Numbered from the stretch's first letter, positions 1 to 8,561 are shown. The stretch: 64,000 bases of DNA from Acinetobacter celticus (GCF_001707755.1 NZ_MBDL01000008.1:310001-374000), one strand, 5' to 3'. Notes: generated from the letters alone by a model not told the origin. Made by a program: numbers and translations.

Positions 1-36
1 GAAACTACCGAAACAGCTGAAGAAAAATCAGAGTAA
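1..36 (+). CDS. C-terminal tail of an upstream gene (partial)
   Basis: Only the last eleven codons are inside the window (ETTETAEEKSE, then TAA). The tail is strongly acidic and Thr/Glu-rich, as seen at the disordered ends of many proteins. The reading frame is supported by an intrinsic terminator whose stem starts inside the last codons. The product cannot be named from this much sequence. Confidence 0.5.
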   Translation, partial: ETTETAEEKSE

Positions 37-50
37 TCTGATTTTTCTTT
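24..50 (+). terminator. Intrinsic terminator overlapping the stop codon
   Basis: A 9-bp stem (AAAATCAGA / TCTGATTTT) with a GTAA loop is followed by a T-rich tail. The stop codon of the upstream gene lies in the loop region. Confidence 0.7.
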
Positions 51-104
51 GAGCATTTGAGATCTTCCCTTTCGGTTTAACACTTGGGTAAAAGTCCAAT
101 AGAC

Positions 105-130
105 AAAAAAGCGCCATTAGGCGCTTTTTT
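105..130. terminator. Bidirectional intrinsic terminator
   Basis: A perfect 11-bp stem (AAAAAAGCGCC / GGCGCTTTTTT) with an ATTA loop has U-tracts on both strands. It lies just after the stop of the minus-strand gene at 147-653 and backs up the plus-strand terminator before it. Confidence 0.8.
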
Positions 131-146
131 GACACGATAAACTTAA

Positions 147-653
147 TTAATGCTTTGAAATAAGTGCATCTAACACAGCTTGATAATGAATCGAGATATC
201 ATCTTGTAAAATGCTATAGGCATTATCAAATTGAACCATTGGCCAGCCTTCTTTCCAAAATGGAAAAATATTATGCAAATCGCGAGTCACGATTGCATCT
301 TCACGGCTAATGGCTTGTGCAACTTGAGACAGTACTTGTGCTGTTTCTGCACCATCAATCGCAGAGTAATCGATACCACGTACTTTCAAAATACGGATAC
401 GGTCTTTTTTGTAGCGAATTTTTTTACTTTGACCTTCATTCAAATGCAAAGCCAAAGTCACGGCCTCTACAAATTTTTCTTCAAATGAGTGATGCAAAGC
501 AACCAAAGCTTGTTTATGCGCTTCCTGACGTCCAGCCTTTCCGCCTTCACGAATAATGTTGTTTGCTTCTGCATCCAATTCATCATTTCTCATCGACGTT
601 AAAATATCTAAGATTTCAATATCACTTAAATTTTCAGGAGATTGGTCAGCCAT
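147..653 (-). CDS. Conserved hypothetical protein, 168 aa
   Basis: The predicted protein is soluble, with no signal peptide or membrane segment. The N-terminal half is helical and charged (MADQSPENLSDIEILDIL) and is followed by a basic stretch, QSKKIRYKKDRIRIL, near residues 75-90. I do not recognise the family. It was compared by eye with the E. coli YjgA/DarP family and does not match. It is transcribed alone, convergent with the upstream gene, and ends in the terminator at 105-130. The ATG at 653 is the only sensible start. A nucleic-acid or ribosome partner is conceivable from the basic patch but is not shown. Confidence 0.7.
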   Translation of the reverse strand: MADQSPENLSDIEILDILTSMRNDELDAEANNIIREGGKAGRQEAHKQALVALHHSFEEKFVEAVTLALHLNEGQSKKIRYKKDRIRILKVRGIDYSAIDGAETAQVLSQVAQAISREDAIVTRDLHNIFPFWKEGWPMVQFDNAYSILQDDISIHYQAVLDALISKH

Positions 654-823
654 TGCTTGCCTGTAAATACAATTATAAAAAAGTATTTTCTCATATTTCA
701 GCCCAGAAAAGTGGAATATCTACCGTTCTGCGATGAATCTATAAAAATCCATACAATTTTTTGTGTCTTATGCGCTAAATTAAATTATATTGAGCATCAA
801 GTTTTTAGAACACTGCTTTTTGC

Positions 824-1558
824 ATGATGAAAGATAAACAAGCTGTGCAATTTTTGGAACAGCTCAAATTGCTGTATCCTGCCGCCTTTAAGCGTAATTA
901 TCTGTTTTACAGCATGATAAAAACCAAAGGTCTTTTGGATGAATTAAAAGAGTTCATTCCGTGGCTATTGGCAGCGATGATTTTTATATCCATTAGCATG
1001 AGTCTGGGAGCATATCTGCAAAACACTTGGCCTCAATTAAGCGAATTTCGCGCCAAAGGCCTTGCCGTTCTTGCTGTCATGTTGTTTTTCATGCTAATTA
1101 CACCGTTAGTTATTAAACAAATGAAGCATAGTTCTGTTTCGCTTTATAAACAGCTTTGCCACACTCCCATTAAACTTGCAGTTATCATTCTTTTGCAAGC
1201 CATCAATATTGCCTATGTAGAAAGCAGTTTTTTGCAGTCTTTACTGTTCTTTTTTGCCATGAGTTTTGGCTTTGTTCGTTTTTATAAAGAGAACTTATTC
1301 CGCGATCACAGCGACAGCCATCAATATTATTATTTACAAGAAACCCGTCGGGTGTGTTTTTGGTCTTATAAACAAGTCTTGAAAATTAAATGTCGGCGCC
1401 TATTATGCAAACGTAATTCTAAAAAATTGAATGAGTTAAAGCAACAACAACAACAATTCCAAATACTCCATGAAAAGGCCTTAGGCTTTGAGCATCAGCT
1501 CTGCAAAAGCTTCAAACATTTAGATTTAAACACCTATTTAGAAAATATGATGAAATAA
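824..1558 (+). CDS. Membrane protein of unknown function, 244 aa
   Basis: About four hydrophobic segments are visible (residues roughly 45-65, 78-96, 115-128 and 132-148). A basic, glutamine-rich cytoplasmic tail follows, with a QQQQQ run near residue 210 and coiled-coil character. This layout suggests an inner-membrane protein with a helical C-terminal domain. I do not recognise a family. The ORF opens with ATG ATG and no strong ribosome binding site. It is monocistronic, bounded downstream by the terminator at 1557-1588 and upstream by the divergent gene at 147-653. Confidence 0.65.
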   Translation: MMKDKQAVQFLEQLKLLYPAAFKRNYLFYSMIKTKGLLDELKEFIPWLLAAMIFISISMSLGAYLQNTWPQLSEFRAKGLAVLAVMLFFMLITPLVIKQMKHSSVSLYKQLCHTPIKLAVIILLQAINIAYVESSFLQSLLFFFAMSFGFVRFYKENLFRDHSDSHQYYYLQETRRVCFWSYKQVLKIKCRRLLCKRNSKKLNELKQQQQQFQILHEKALGFEHQLCKSFKHLDLNTYLENMMK

Positions 1559-1588
1559 AAAACCGAGCTTTATAGCTCGGTTTTTTTT
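1557..1588 (+). terminator. Intrinsic terminator
   Basis: The stem AACCGAGCT / AGCTCGGTT has a TTAT loop and is extended by an A-run and T-run of more than six bases. It directly follows the stop of the membrane protein gene. Confidence 0.85.
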
Positions 1589-1925
1589 GGCTTCAATTAA
1601 GCACTTTGTGCCAATGGAAAAATAGGTTTCTTCAATGCATCGCCAAATCTTAAAATTTTAGCTCTGGATAACCTAAGATATTCTTTTTTACTGTACGCAT
1701 CTCATAAAACCAAGCAAGATTTTTAAATCATCTTAGAAGCTGAAACTTTAATTTTCATTCTTCAGCTATCCATTTTTTCAGCCAGCTTAATAAAACTCTA
1801 TTTCAGTTTGAGCGCAAAAGTATGGACTAAATATGACGCATATCATATCAAAGCCAGATTTAGCATTTTTTTTATACATAAACACATATTTTGTCTAATT
1901 TTAAATCAATCATGCAGTTTTACAC
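1589..1925. other. Gene-poor stretch before tRNA-Leu
   Basis: No convincing gene is present. The minus strand between about 1600 and 1730 gives two short protein-like pieces in different frames: one ends ILGYPELKF at 1650, the other ends KKPIFPLAQSA near 1595. They may be the decayed end of a gene. Otherwise the stretch is AT-rich with nothing recognisable. Confidence 0.4.
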
Positions 1926-1954
1926 TTGCCAAGCCACGTTTCGTCCACTATTAT
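1926..1954 (+). promoter_or_regulatory. Sigma70 promoter of tRNA-Leu
   Basis: TTGCCA (1926-1931) and TATTAT (1949-1954) are separated by exactly 17 bp. The predicted transcription start falls only a few bases upstream of the mature tRNA 5' end. Confidence 0.7.
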
Positions 1955-1963
1955 TGCGCTCAT

Positions 1964-2049
1964 GCCCGAGTGGTGAAATCGGTAGACACAGGGGATTTAA
2001 AATCCCCCGCCCACAAAGCGTGCCAGTTCGAGTCTGGCCTCGGGCACCA
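1964..2049 (+). tRNA. tRNA-Leu(UAA)
   Basis: The 86-nt class II tRNA has a long variable arm. The acceptor stem GCCCGAG / CTCGGGC, discriminator A and encoded CCA are all visible. The anticodon loop TTTAAAA reads UAA, and the T arm contains GTTCGAGTC. It is a single-gene transcript with its own promoter and a downstream terminator. An inverted repeat at 2044-2073 includes its last six bases. Confidence 0.97.
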
Positions 2050-2073
2050 TTTTAATACTTCTTAAAATGGTGC
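2044..2073 (+). repeat. Perfect inverted repeat across the tRNA-Leu 3' end
   Basis: GCACCATTTTAA (2044-2055) and TTAAAATGGTGC (2062-2073) are perfect complements around TACTTC. The left arm includes the last base of the acceptor stem, the discriminator and the CCA end, so the trailer can fold back on the mature 3' terminus. Confidence 0.8.
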
Positions 2074-2076
2074 AAT

Positions 2077-2106
2077 AAAAAATCCAGCTTATAGCTGGTT
2101 TTTTTA
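2077..2106 (+). terminator. Terminator of tRNA-Leu
   Basis: The stem CCAGCT / AGCTGG has a TAT loop, an A-run before it and seven T residues after it. Confidence 0.8.
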
Positions 2107-2159
2107 TGTCTGCATATTTAATGTAAAAAGTATCACTCTAAAAATAAGATATTTAATTG

Positions 2160-2516
2160 ATGAAAAAAAATATTGTGTGTTTATGCATTTTCTACTTGTT
2201 TAGCTCTACCGCTCTTCAAGCAACAGATATTGAAGAAACTAAATTTTATGATCTATTTTCAGGAACCATTCATCAGCGTGCAAACCAATTATTTTTAAAA
2301 CGCTGCGACCTAAGTCAATATGAATATCCTTTGCATTTTAATCACACAAATGATCAAGCTAAAATTGAACACTATTTAAAACAGCATCCTAAATTTTGGG
2401 TCAACATTCGAGGTGATGTATATGAAAAACAAGAGCTTTATCATCTAACAATAGAAGAAATATTAGATGTACACCCTAACCAATCCTGCCATTTATTGGA
2501 CTTATTTGAAGAGTGA
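2160..2516 (+). CDS. Small exported protein of unknown function, 118 aa
   Basis: The N terminus is a signal peptide: MKKN, then a hydrophobic core CLCIFYLFSS, with likely cleavage after TALQA. The mature part of about 95 residues is polar and has Cys at two places (KRCDLSQ and NQSCHLL) that could form a periplasmic disulfide. A TTG codon directly precedes the ATG in frame. I take the ATG at 2160, since no ribosome binding site favours TTG. I do not recognise a family. The gene stands alone behind tRNA-Leu and faces the DUF5713 gene. Confidence 0.65.
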   Translation: MKKNIVCLCIFYLFSSTALQATDIEETKFYDLFSGTIHQRANQLFLKRCDLSQYEYPLHFNHTNDQAKIEHYLKQHPKFWVNIRGDVYEKQELYHLTIEEILDVHPNQSCHLLDLFEE

Positions 2517-2554
2517 TTTTTAATCTAACAATAATGCATACCTTATTCAAAACA

Positions 2555-2584
2555 AGCATAAAATAAAGAGTGGATTACCACTCT
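2555..2584 (-). terminator. Weak terminator at the end of the DUF5713 gene
   Basis: The perfect 7-bp stem AGAGTGG / CCACTCT has a 4-nt loop containing most of the minus-strand stop codon. On the minus strand it is followed by an interrupted T tract (TTTATTTTA). Confidence 0.5.
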
Positions 2585-2889
2585 CTATTGACTATCAGCT
2601 CTTCCATTTCTACATCCATATAGCCTTCTGACTGAGCAACCATCATCATGGCTTCAGCAATATAATCTGCAGCTGTATCATCTAAAGATGAATCAAGGTC
2701 TTCAAATTGTGGCTTGAGTGCATTGATTGAAATAACTGCTTCATGTGCAAAATGATAAATTTCAGCTGATGACAATTCATCTTTCGACAATTTTTTTGCG
2801 AATTTTTCAATGCACTGTTTTACATCTGCAACCAGCACATCTGGGTAATACTCATCATCAAACATTGGGAGAAGTAAATCTGTAAACAT
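2575..2889 (-). CDS. DUF5713 family protein, 104 aa
   Basis: The protein is small, acidic and soluble. It shows the family pattern as I remember it: MFDDEYYPDVLV near the N terminus, a central helix pair with Asn-Ala-Leu, and a C-terminal D-V-E-x-x-L-x-x-x-REW ending. The function is unknown. It is one of several short orphan genes in the first 3 kb and is transcribed towards the small exported protein gene. The ATG at 2889 is followed by TDLLLPMFDDEY. The internal Met nine residues in is a possible alternative start. Confidence 0.65.
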   Translation of the reverse strand: MFTDLLLPMFDDEYYPDVLVADVKQCIEKFAKKLSKDELSSAEIYHFAHEAVISINALKPQFEDLDSSLDDTAADYIAEAMMMVAQSEGYMDVEMEELIVNREW

Positions 2890-3013
2890 ACAGGCACTCT
2901 AAATATACAAACTAAGCGAGCCTATATACCATATCAGCACATATTTACCAAACAAAACCCACGAAATAGCTGTCGAATATTGGCTTTGTTTAAAAGCATA
3001 ACTCTTTCGGTAT

Positions 3014-3868
3014 CTAAACCGCCATTTGCATCGCTTTCCAGACGTTAATCGCATCGGACATTTGTTTGACATCATGTGCCCGAACCATGCATGCGCCTTG
3101 CTGAATACTAAGCAAATGAGCAGCCACCGAGCCTACTGCACGGTCTTGTGCATCCGCACCATTCAGCGCCTCACCAATAAAGCGTTTACGTGATAATGCA
3201 GATAAAATAGGATAACCCAAACCATTTAACCGATAAAATTCATTTAAAAGTCTCAAATTCTGCTGTGCATTTTTTGCAAAACCGAAACCAGGATCAATCA
3301 AAATATTTTCTTCTTTTACACCTGCACTTAATGCATCATCTACACGCTGCTGAATTTCTCCAATCACATCATGTGTAACATCATCATATTGATCTAGCTG
3401 ATTCATCGTGGTCGGTTCGCCACGCATATGCATAATAATGACAGGAATATTTAATCGGGCAGCCGTTTCTAGTGCTTGAGGGCGCGTTAATGCACGTACA
3501 TCATTCCAAATATGTGCTCCTGCTTGTACTGCAGCTTGAATCACTTCGGGTTGAGAGGTATCAATAGAAATTACAACATCCAGTTTTGACAATGCTTCGA
3601 CCACAGGCACCACACGACGAATCTCTTCTGCCACGTCGACCGCCGATGCACCCGGCCTTGTCGACTCACCACCCACATCAATCACCGTAGCGCCATCCGC
3701 AATCATTTGCTTGGCATGTGCAACCGCCATGTCTTTGCTGTTATGCCGTCCACCATCACTAAAAGAATCGGGCGTTACATTCAAAATACCCATGACATGT
3801 GGTGTAGATAAATCTAGCTTTAAGTTTCCACAATTTAAAATTCGATTTGGCAAAGGCATTAACTGCAT
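3014..3868 (-). CDS. folP: Dihydropteroate synthase
   Basis: FolP condenses 6-hydroxymethyl-7,8-dihydropterin pyrophosphate with p-aminobenzoate in folate synthesis and is the sulfonamide target. The 284 residues form one TIM barrel with all pterin-binding motifs: LNVTPDSFSDGG (29-40), DVGGESTRPG (64-73), SIDTSQP (about 101-107), NDVRAL, MHMRG, DPGFGFAKN, LSRKRFIG and VRAHDV. Length and motifs are normal, with no sul-type insertions. It lies downstream of ftsH on the same strand, as in many gamma-proteobacteria, but a long hairpin terminator at 3948-3998 separates the two, so folP may have its own promoter. No glmM follows here. Confidence 0.97.
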   Translation of the reverse strand: MQLMPLPNRILNCGNLKLDLSTPHVMGILNVTPDSFSDGGRHNSKDMAVAHAKQMIADGATVIDVGGESTRPGASAVDVAEEIRRVVPVVEALSKLDVVISIDTSQPEVIQAAVQAGAHIWNDVRALTRPQALETAARLNIPVIIMHMRGEPTTMNQLDQYDDVTHDVIGEIQQRVDDALSAGVKEENILIDPGFGFAKNAQQNLRLLNEFYRLNGLGYPILSALSRKRFIGEALNGADAQDRAVGSVAAHLLSIQQGACMVRAHDVKQMSDAINVWKAMQMAV

Positions 3869-3947
3869 TCAAATACTCCTATTTTTCTGTGAGTATTTTA
3901 ACAACTTTGCTTCAAACAGGGCTGAATTCTTTTCAATCATCATTTTA

Positions 3948-3998
3948 TTTAAAGCATAAAAAAAGAGCCTCAATTGAGACTCTGTTTTATGCTTTAAA
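3948..3998 (-). terminator. Large composite hairpin terminator between ftsH and folP
   Basis: The outer arms TTTAAAGCATAAAA (3948-3961) and TTTTATGCTTTAAA (3985-3998) are perfect 14-bp complements. Inside is a second stem, AGAGCCTC / GAGACTCT, with one mismatch and an AATT loop. Read on the minus strand, the inner stem is followed by a run of seven T, a classical terminator directly after the ftsH stop codon. Confidence 0.8.
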
Positions 3999-5888
3999 TT
4001 AGCTTACTGGCAAGGGTGGTGGTGTCGCTGGACCATCTGTTGGTGCTACATCAATCACAGGATTTTCTGCAACATAAACTTTTGGTGGTTGCGGTTCACG
4101 ACCTTCTATAATGTCACGAATTTGATCACGATCAATCGTTTCCCATTCAAGCAATGCTTTAACCATTGCATGCGCAATATCTTGATTATTTTCAAGGATA
4201 TCGCGAGCAACACGGTATTGCTCATCAATAATACGTCGAATTTCTGCATCAACTTGTTGTTGCGTTGCTTCAGAAATAGTACGACTACCAATGCTACCCA
4301 TAAACGACTGTTGCGCGTCTTCTTCGTAGACCATTACGCCTAACTTGTCAGACATACCGTATTTGGTCACCATCGCACGTGCCATTTTCGTTGCACGTTC
4401 GAAGTCATTTGAAGCACCTGTCGACATTTGATGAATGAAGACTTCTTCTGCAATACGACCACCAAATAAGATTGAAAGCTCATTTAGCATTTTGTCTTTG
4501 TAATGACTGGTTTGATCAAACTCTGGCAACTGCCAAGTCACACCCAATGCCCAACCACGTGGCATGATTGTGACTTTATGCACAGGGTCCGTACCCGGAA
4601 GTATTTCAGCAACAATGGCATGACCTGCTTCATGATAAGCTGTTGCACGACGTTCTTCTTCTCGAAGTACCATCGATTTACGCTCTGGTCCCATATACAA
4701 CTTGTCTTTTGCATCTTCAAAATCATGCATATCGACTGTATTTTTGTTACGACGCGCAGCAAATAACGCAGCTTCATTAATAAGGTTTGCCAATTGCGCA
4801 CCAGAGAAACCCGGTGTACCACGAGCAAGAACTTTAACATCCACACCTGTTGTAGATGGTAATTTCTTCAAGTGAACATTCAAAATTTGTTCACGACCTT
4901 TAATGTCTGGTAAACCAACCATCACTTGACGGTCAAAACGTCCTGGACGAAGCAAAGCTTTATCCAATACATCTGCACGGTTTGTAGCAGCAATGACAAT
5001 AATGCCTTCGTTGCCTTCAAAGCCATCCATTTCCACCAACATTTGGTTCAAGGTTTGCTCACGCTCATCGTGACCACCACCTGTACCTGAACCACGATGA
5101 CGACCGACAGCATCAATTTCATCAATAAAGATGATACATGGTGCATGACGTTTTGCTTGTTCGAACATATCACGAACACGTGATGCACCGACCCCTACAA
5201 ACATCTCAACAAAGTCAGAACCAGAGATACTAAAGAATGGAACTTTTGCTTCACCAGCAATGGCTTTTGCAATTAAAGTTTTACCCGTACCTGGAGGCCC
5301 AACCATCAATACGCCACGTGGAATAGTTGCACCAAGACGTTTGAATTTAGTTGGATCTTTCAAGAAATCTACAATTTCAACAACTTCTTGCTTTGCTTCA
5401 TCACAACCGGCAACATCAGCAAAAGTAACTTTAATTTGATCTTCTGAAAGCATTTTTGCTTTTGATTTACCAAAACTCATTGGGCCATTTTTACCGCCCG
5501 CTCCGCCACCCATGTTGCGCATAAAGAACATGAATAGCAAAATAATTAGAAGCACTGGGAAGCTGGCAATGAGAAGCTGCATTAACAAACCTTGACGTTG
5601 AGGCGCTGTACCTTCAACAACAACATTGTTTTTAATCAGATTCGGCATTAGTTCAGGATCTTGGACCGCTGGACGAATACTTTCAAATTCAGAACCGTTA
5701 GATTTCTCACCACGGATTCTTTCGCCATCAATTATGACTTGCTTAATTTGACCAGCATTCACGGCTGCAACAAACTCAGAATAGTTCATTGCGGTCGGTT
5801 GTTTACGGTCACTGACATTGCTGAAGATTAACACCAGCACGCCCAGTATAATGAGCCACAACACGGCATTCTTAAAAAGATCGCTCAA
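3999..5888 (-). CDS. ftsH: ATP-dependent zinc metalloprotease FtsH
   Basis: FtsH is the membrane-anchored AAA+ protease that degrades misfolded membrane proteins and regulatory targets. Residues 8-24 and about 103-124 are membrane helices enclosing a periplasmic domain. The AAA module has Walker A GPPGTGKT (197-204), Walker B IIFIDEID (252-259) and the second region of homology with RPGRFDR (about 314-320). The protease domain carries the zinc motif HEAGH (419-423). The C-terminal tail is Pro-rich. The 629 aa length is typical. It follows rlmE on the same strand with a 125-bp gap, the conserved rlmE-ftsH pairing. Confidence 0.98.
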   Translation of the reverse strand: MSDLFKNAVLWLIILGVLVLIFSNVSDRKQPTAMNYSEFVAAVNAGQIKQVIIDGERIRGEKSNGSEFESIRPAVQDPELMPNLIKNNVVVEGTAPQRQGLLMQLLIASFPVLLIILLFMFFMRNMGGGAGGKNGPMSFGKSKAKMLSEDQIKVTFADVAGCDEAKQEVVEIVDFLKDPTKFKRLGATIPRGVLMVGPPGTGKTLIAKAIAGEAKVPFFSISGSDFVEMFVGVGASRVRDMFEQAKRHAPCIIFIDEIDAVGRHRGSGTGGGHDEREQTLNQMLVEMDGFEGNEGIIVIAATNRADVLDKALLRPGRFDRQVMVGLPDIKGREQILNVHLKKLPSTTGVDVKVLARGTPGFSGAQLANLINEAALFAARRNKNTVDMHDFEDAKDKLYMGPERKSMVLREEERRATAYHEAGHAIVAEILPGTDPVHKVTIMPRGWALGVTWQLPEFDQTSHYKDKMLNELSILFGGRIAEEVFIHQMSTGASNDFERATKMARAMVTKYGMSDKLGVMVYEEDAQQSFMGSIGSRTISEATQQQVDAEIRRIIDEQYRVARDILENNQDIAHAMVKALLEWETIDRDQIRDIIEGREPQPPKVYVAENPVIDVAPTDGPATPPPLPVS

Positions 5889-6013
5889 AGCTTTATTCCC
5901 ATATCAATCTAATTCGACCATGCCCAACCAAGGGGTGATCCTAATATTTACGCTGCAGACCAGCTTGCAATAAGTTAAAAATGCACAATTTTTAACGTGT
6001 TGGCAAGTAAACT

Positions 6014-6664
6014 TTACTTGAAACTCTTCTTACGCCCTTGTCCCAATAGAAATACTTCTTTTGAACGCGCACGTGAAGCAGCTGGTTTTACCGTTTTCAA
6101 TACATCAAAATTTTCAATTATTTGCTTACGAAACTCATCAAAACCATCTCCTTGGAATACTTTTACCAAGAATTGACCTTTCGGGCTCAGTACTTTATTC
6201 GCAAAGTCCAGTGCAAGCTCACAAAGATAAATCTGACGCGGTTGATCTACAGCCTTATTACCTGATGTATTGGGGGCCATATCTGAAATTACAACGTCTA
6301 CAGTCCGTCCATTTAAAATATTTAACAATTTTTCGAATACTTCCTCTTCGCGGAAGTCACCCTGCAAAAATGTTACATCTGGCAGTGCATCCATTTCTAA
6401 AATATCAGATGCCACGACAAGGCCTTTATCTCCGACCAATCTTCCAGCAATCTGAGACCAACTTCCAGGCGCTGCGCCTAAGTCAACCACGGTCATACCA
6501 GGTTTAATCAACTTGTACTTTTCTTGAATTTCAAGGAGTTTATAGGCAGCACGCGCACGGTAACCTTCCTTTTGTGCTCTTTTAACAAAAGGATCATCTA
6601 AGTGCTCTCGCATCCAATCTCGACTACTCTTGGATAATTTTTGGTTAGTAATGCGTGTTGCCAT
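6014..6664 (-). CDS. rlmE: 23S rRNA 2'-O-methyltransferase RlmE (FtsJ/RrmJ)
   Basis: RlmE methylates the 2'-O of U2552 in 23S rRNA during late 50S assembly. The 216-aa protein is a single Rossmann methyltransferase domain. It has the SAM motif [10 protein letters not shown] (61-70), [10 protein letters not shown] around residue 127-136, KVFQG near 167-171 and the Lys-Asp-Lys-Glu catalytic set expected of the family (K42, D128, K167 and the Glu of SKEVFLL). It is upstream of ftsH and divergent from yhbY, the same arrangement as in Enterobacteria. Confidence 0.97.
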   Translation of the reverse strand: MATRITNQKLSKSSRDWMREHLDDPFVKRAQKEGYRARAAYKLLEIQEKYKLIKPGMTVVDLGAAPGSWSQIAGRLVGDKGLVVASDILEMDALPDVTFLQGDFREEEVFEKLLNILNGRTVDVVISDMAPNTSGNKAVDQPRQIYLCELALDFANKVLSPKGQFLVKVFQGDGFDEFRKQIIENFDVLKTVKPAASRARSKEVFLLGQGRKKSFK

Positions 6665-6822
6665 AACTCTCTAAATAAAAATAACTTCTAATCCTTAAGT
6701 GTACGTGAAAAACACCCTGTTTGCAGTATACATCTGTATCTAATTCTTCGATTCGTGCTAGTTTTTTTCAATAATTTGCATCGTTTTTTTACTTAGAATT
6801 TAAAGCGTTTAATCTTGATTTT

Positions 6823-6831
6823 TGCTATACT
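6823..6831 (+). promoter_or_regulatory. Extended -10 promoter upstream of yhbY
   Basis: TGCTATACT matches the extended -10 consensus TGnTATAAT with one difference. It lies about 30 bp upstream of the yhbY start. The -35 region is poor, as is usual for this class. Confidence 0.55.
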
Positions 6832-6859
6832 AAGCCGTTTTTAAAATTAGGTTACATTT

Positions 6860-7183
6860 ATGGCGGCTTTATCTATTCAAGAACGTAAGCGTTTACGTCA
6901 AATCGGACATGCTTTAAATCCAGTTGTAATGATTGGTGATAAAGGTTTAACTGAAAATGTAATTGAAGAATTAGGCCGTGCGCTTAATGATCATGAACTG
7001 ATCAAAGTTAAAGTTGGCGGTGAAGACCGTGTTGCTCGTACCGCTTTAATTGCTGAAGTTGCAAAGGCGTCTGACGCTGAAGTTGTACAAACGATTGGTA
7101 AAATTGCTTTGCTTTATAAAAAAGCAGTGAAACAAAATGCAAAATTATCAAATCTTGTTCGTTTCGCAAATGCATCGAACTGA
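6860..7183 (+). CDS. yhbY: CRM-domain ribosome assembly RNA-binding protein YhbY
   Basis: A single CRM (YhbY) domain fills the 107 residues. It shows the leading ERKRLRQIGHALNPV helix, the conserved GDKGLTENVIEEL segment (about 27-39) and HELIKVKV. The family binds pre-50S ribosomal particles. The gene is divergent from rlmE, another 50S maturation factor. Its stop is 8 bp before the DOMON-like gene, so the two are likely cotranscribed. The start is ATG at 6860 behind a short leader. Confidence 0.93.
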   Translation: MAALSIQERKRLRQIGHALNPVVMIGDKGLTENVIEELGRALNDHELIKVKVGGEDRVARTALIAEVAKASDAEVVQTIGKIALLYKKAVKQNAKLSNLVRFANASN

Positions 7184-7191
7184 TTTCAATT

Positions 7192-7731
7192 ATGGCAAGT
7201 TATGATCTAAATGCGTTTGACCGTCGCTTTGAAGCAATTTCGATTGTTGGCGCTATTGAACAACAAGGCCCATATTCACTTAATGTGGGTTTTTGGTTAC
7301 GTGATCCAAACCAATATATTCAATGGCCTAAATTAGTGACATCGAACCCTCGTCAAGACTTTCTGTGGGAACACAGTTGTTTTGAAATTTTCATTGGTGT
7401 TCACGGTGAAGATTTTTACAGAGAAATTAACCTCTCCCCGTCTCAGGCATGGCAAGCTTATCAGTTTGAAGAATATCGCTATCCTGAAGATATGCCGCCG
7501 AAGGCAGCTTATGATATTGAACTGAATCAACTAAAGCGTACCCATTACGGCATGAATGTAAGCATCAATCTGGCTGAATTCATGCTGCAACACAAACTGA
7601 GTTGGTCTAATTTGTATTTAGGTCTTAGTGCTGTAATGAAAACCTCTCAAGGTGATCATTACTATGCCATGCAACACAGTAGCCCCAACGCAGATTTTCA
7701 CAATAAGCGTGACTGGTTACATCAGTTTTAA
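7192..7731 (+). CDS. DOMON-like domain protein, 179 aa
   Basis: The pattern LWEHSCFEIFIG followed by the segment FYREINLSPSQAWQAYQFEEYR is typical of the DOMON-like group related to carbohydrate-binding module 9. There is no signal peptide, so the protein should be cytoplasmic, unlike most DOMON proteins. The ligand is unknown. It is translated 8 bp after yhbY and the pair ends in the terminator at 7741-7768. Confidence 0.8.
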   Translation: MASYDLNAFDRRFEAISIVGAIEQQGPYSLNVGFWLRDPNQYIQWPKLVTSNPRQDFLWEHSCFEIFIGVHGEDFYREINLSPSQAWQAYQFEEYRYPEDMPPKAAYDIELNQLKRTHYGMNVSINLAEFMLQHKLSWSNLYLGLSAVMKTSQGDHYYAMQHSSPNADFHNKRDWLHQF

Positions 7732-7736
7732 AAAAG

Positions 7737-7768
7737 AAAAGCAAAAGGAAATCCTTTTGCTTTTTTTG
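7737..7768 (+). terminator. Terminator of the yhbY transcript
   Basis: The stem GCAAAAGG / CCTTTTGC has an AAAT loop followed by seven T. Confidence 0.85.
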
Positions 7769-7771
7769 TTT

Positions 7772-7924
7772 CTATCTACTGTAATTATTAAATTTCGACT
7801 GTCGTAATTTTTGTGCTGCTATTTTCTCATTGCTCCAACCCATATAAATAGACTTTCCCAAACACCTGCATACAATTGCAAATAGCCGATTACTTAAACC
7901 TAAAACAATCAAGTTGCTGAACAT
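7772..7924 (-). CDS. Possible small membrane protein, 50 aa
   Basis: An ATG-initiated frame encodes 50 residues. Residues 1-22 are hydrophobic (MFSNLIVLGL, then NRLFAIVC). Residues 31-50 are polar and basic (NEKIAAQKLRQSK). This looks like a single-pass small membrane protein, or the decayed end of a longer gene. No clear ribosome binding site is visible and I do not recognise it. It sits in the otherwise empty 315-bp gap between the DOMON-like gene and the coiled-coil gene. Confidence 0.28.
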   Translation of the reverse strand: MFSNLIVLGLSNRLFAIVCRCLGKSIYMGWSNEKIAAQKLRQSKFNNYSR

Positions 7925-8084
7925 ATAAGTAAGCAATAAATAAAAATTTGAATAACACTGGTCTAAGCAATAACAATAAAATCAGGCATCACATCATGCA
8001 TGCCCATACCAGATGAACGATACACATATCCCTCGTATTTATATTGCTACTTTTTTTATAGCAATTGAGTCTCTAAATTAGAGT

Positions 8085-8561
8085 TCAGCTTTGCACGTTT
8101 TCTTCTTTTTCAGCCTTTGACGGTGAAACTTTTTTCCACGCCTCTAAGGTATGCTCTTTTGAACGCTTATAAGTTTCTGCCAACTGTTCTTTATGTTTCA
8201 AAGAAATCTGACCAACATCTTCTTTTAGCTCTTTACCGAGCTTCGTAATATCATCAAGGACAATATTAAATTCTGTTTTTACAAAATCTTTCAGCTCAGT
8301 TAAGTCTTTTTGCGAAGAACCAAACTGTGTTTTTAGCTGTTCAATTTTTTGCAATACATCTTGCTTTAATTGCTGTAATTGCTGCTGAACATTCGCATTC
8401 AACTGCTTTGCTTCTACTTCAATTTTATCTTTACTCTCTGTAACAGCTTCTGTCACTTGGTCAGTCGCTTCTTTTGCTACCTGCTCAAGTTGCTCTGCAC
8501 TATCTGTAGCAATATTTTTGAGAGATTTTGCTACTACTGCTGGTTTCTGTTGCGCCGCCAT
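8085..8561 (-). CDS. Coiled-coil, phasin- or apolipoprotein-like protein, 158 aa
   Basis: Nearly the whole protein is amphipathic helix rich in Ala, Glu, Lys and Gln, with heptad character (AEQLEQVAKEATDQVTEAV, then VQQQLQQLKQDVLQKIEQL). There is no signal peptide. I chose the ATG at 8561 (MAAQQKPAVV). An in-frame GTG eleven codons upstream would add a polar extension without a better ribosome binding site. Such low-complexity helical proteins include phasins and stress-related proteins, but no specific family is assured. It is transcribed alone, divergent from carA. Confidence 0.65.
   Translation of the reverse strand: MAAQQKPAVVAKSLKNIATDSAEQLEQVAKEATDQVTEAVTESKDKIEVEAKQLNANVQQQLQQLKQDVLQKIEQLKTQFGSSQKDLTELKDFVKTEFNIVLDDITKLGKELKEDVGQISLKHKEQLAETYKRSKEHTLEAWKKVSPSKAEKEENVQS

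Noticed and set aside
147..653. YjgA/DarP identity for the first minus-strand gene
   Set aside because: Length is similar, but the sequence does not match the family from memory; left as hypothetical.
1808..2065. 85-codon plus-strand ORF
   Set aside because: It runs through tRNA-Leu and its promoter; no coding evidence.
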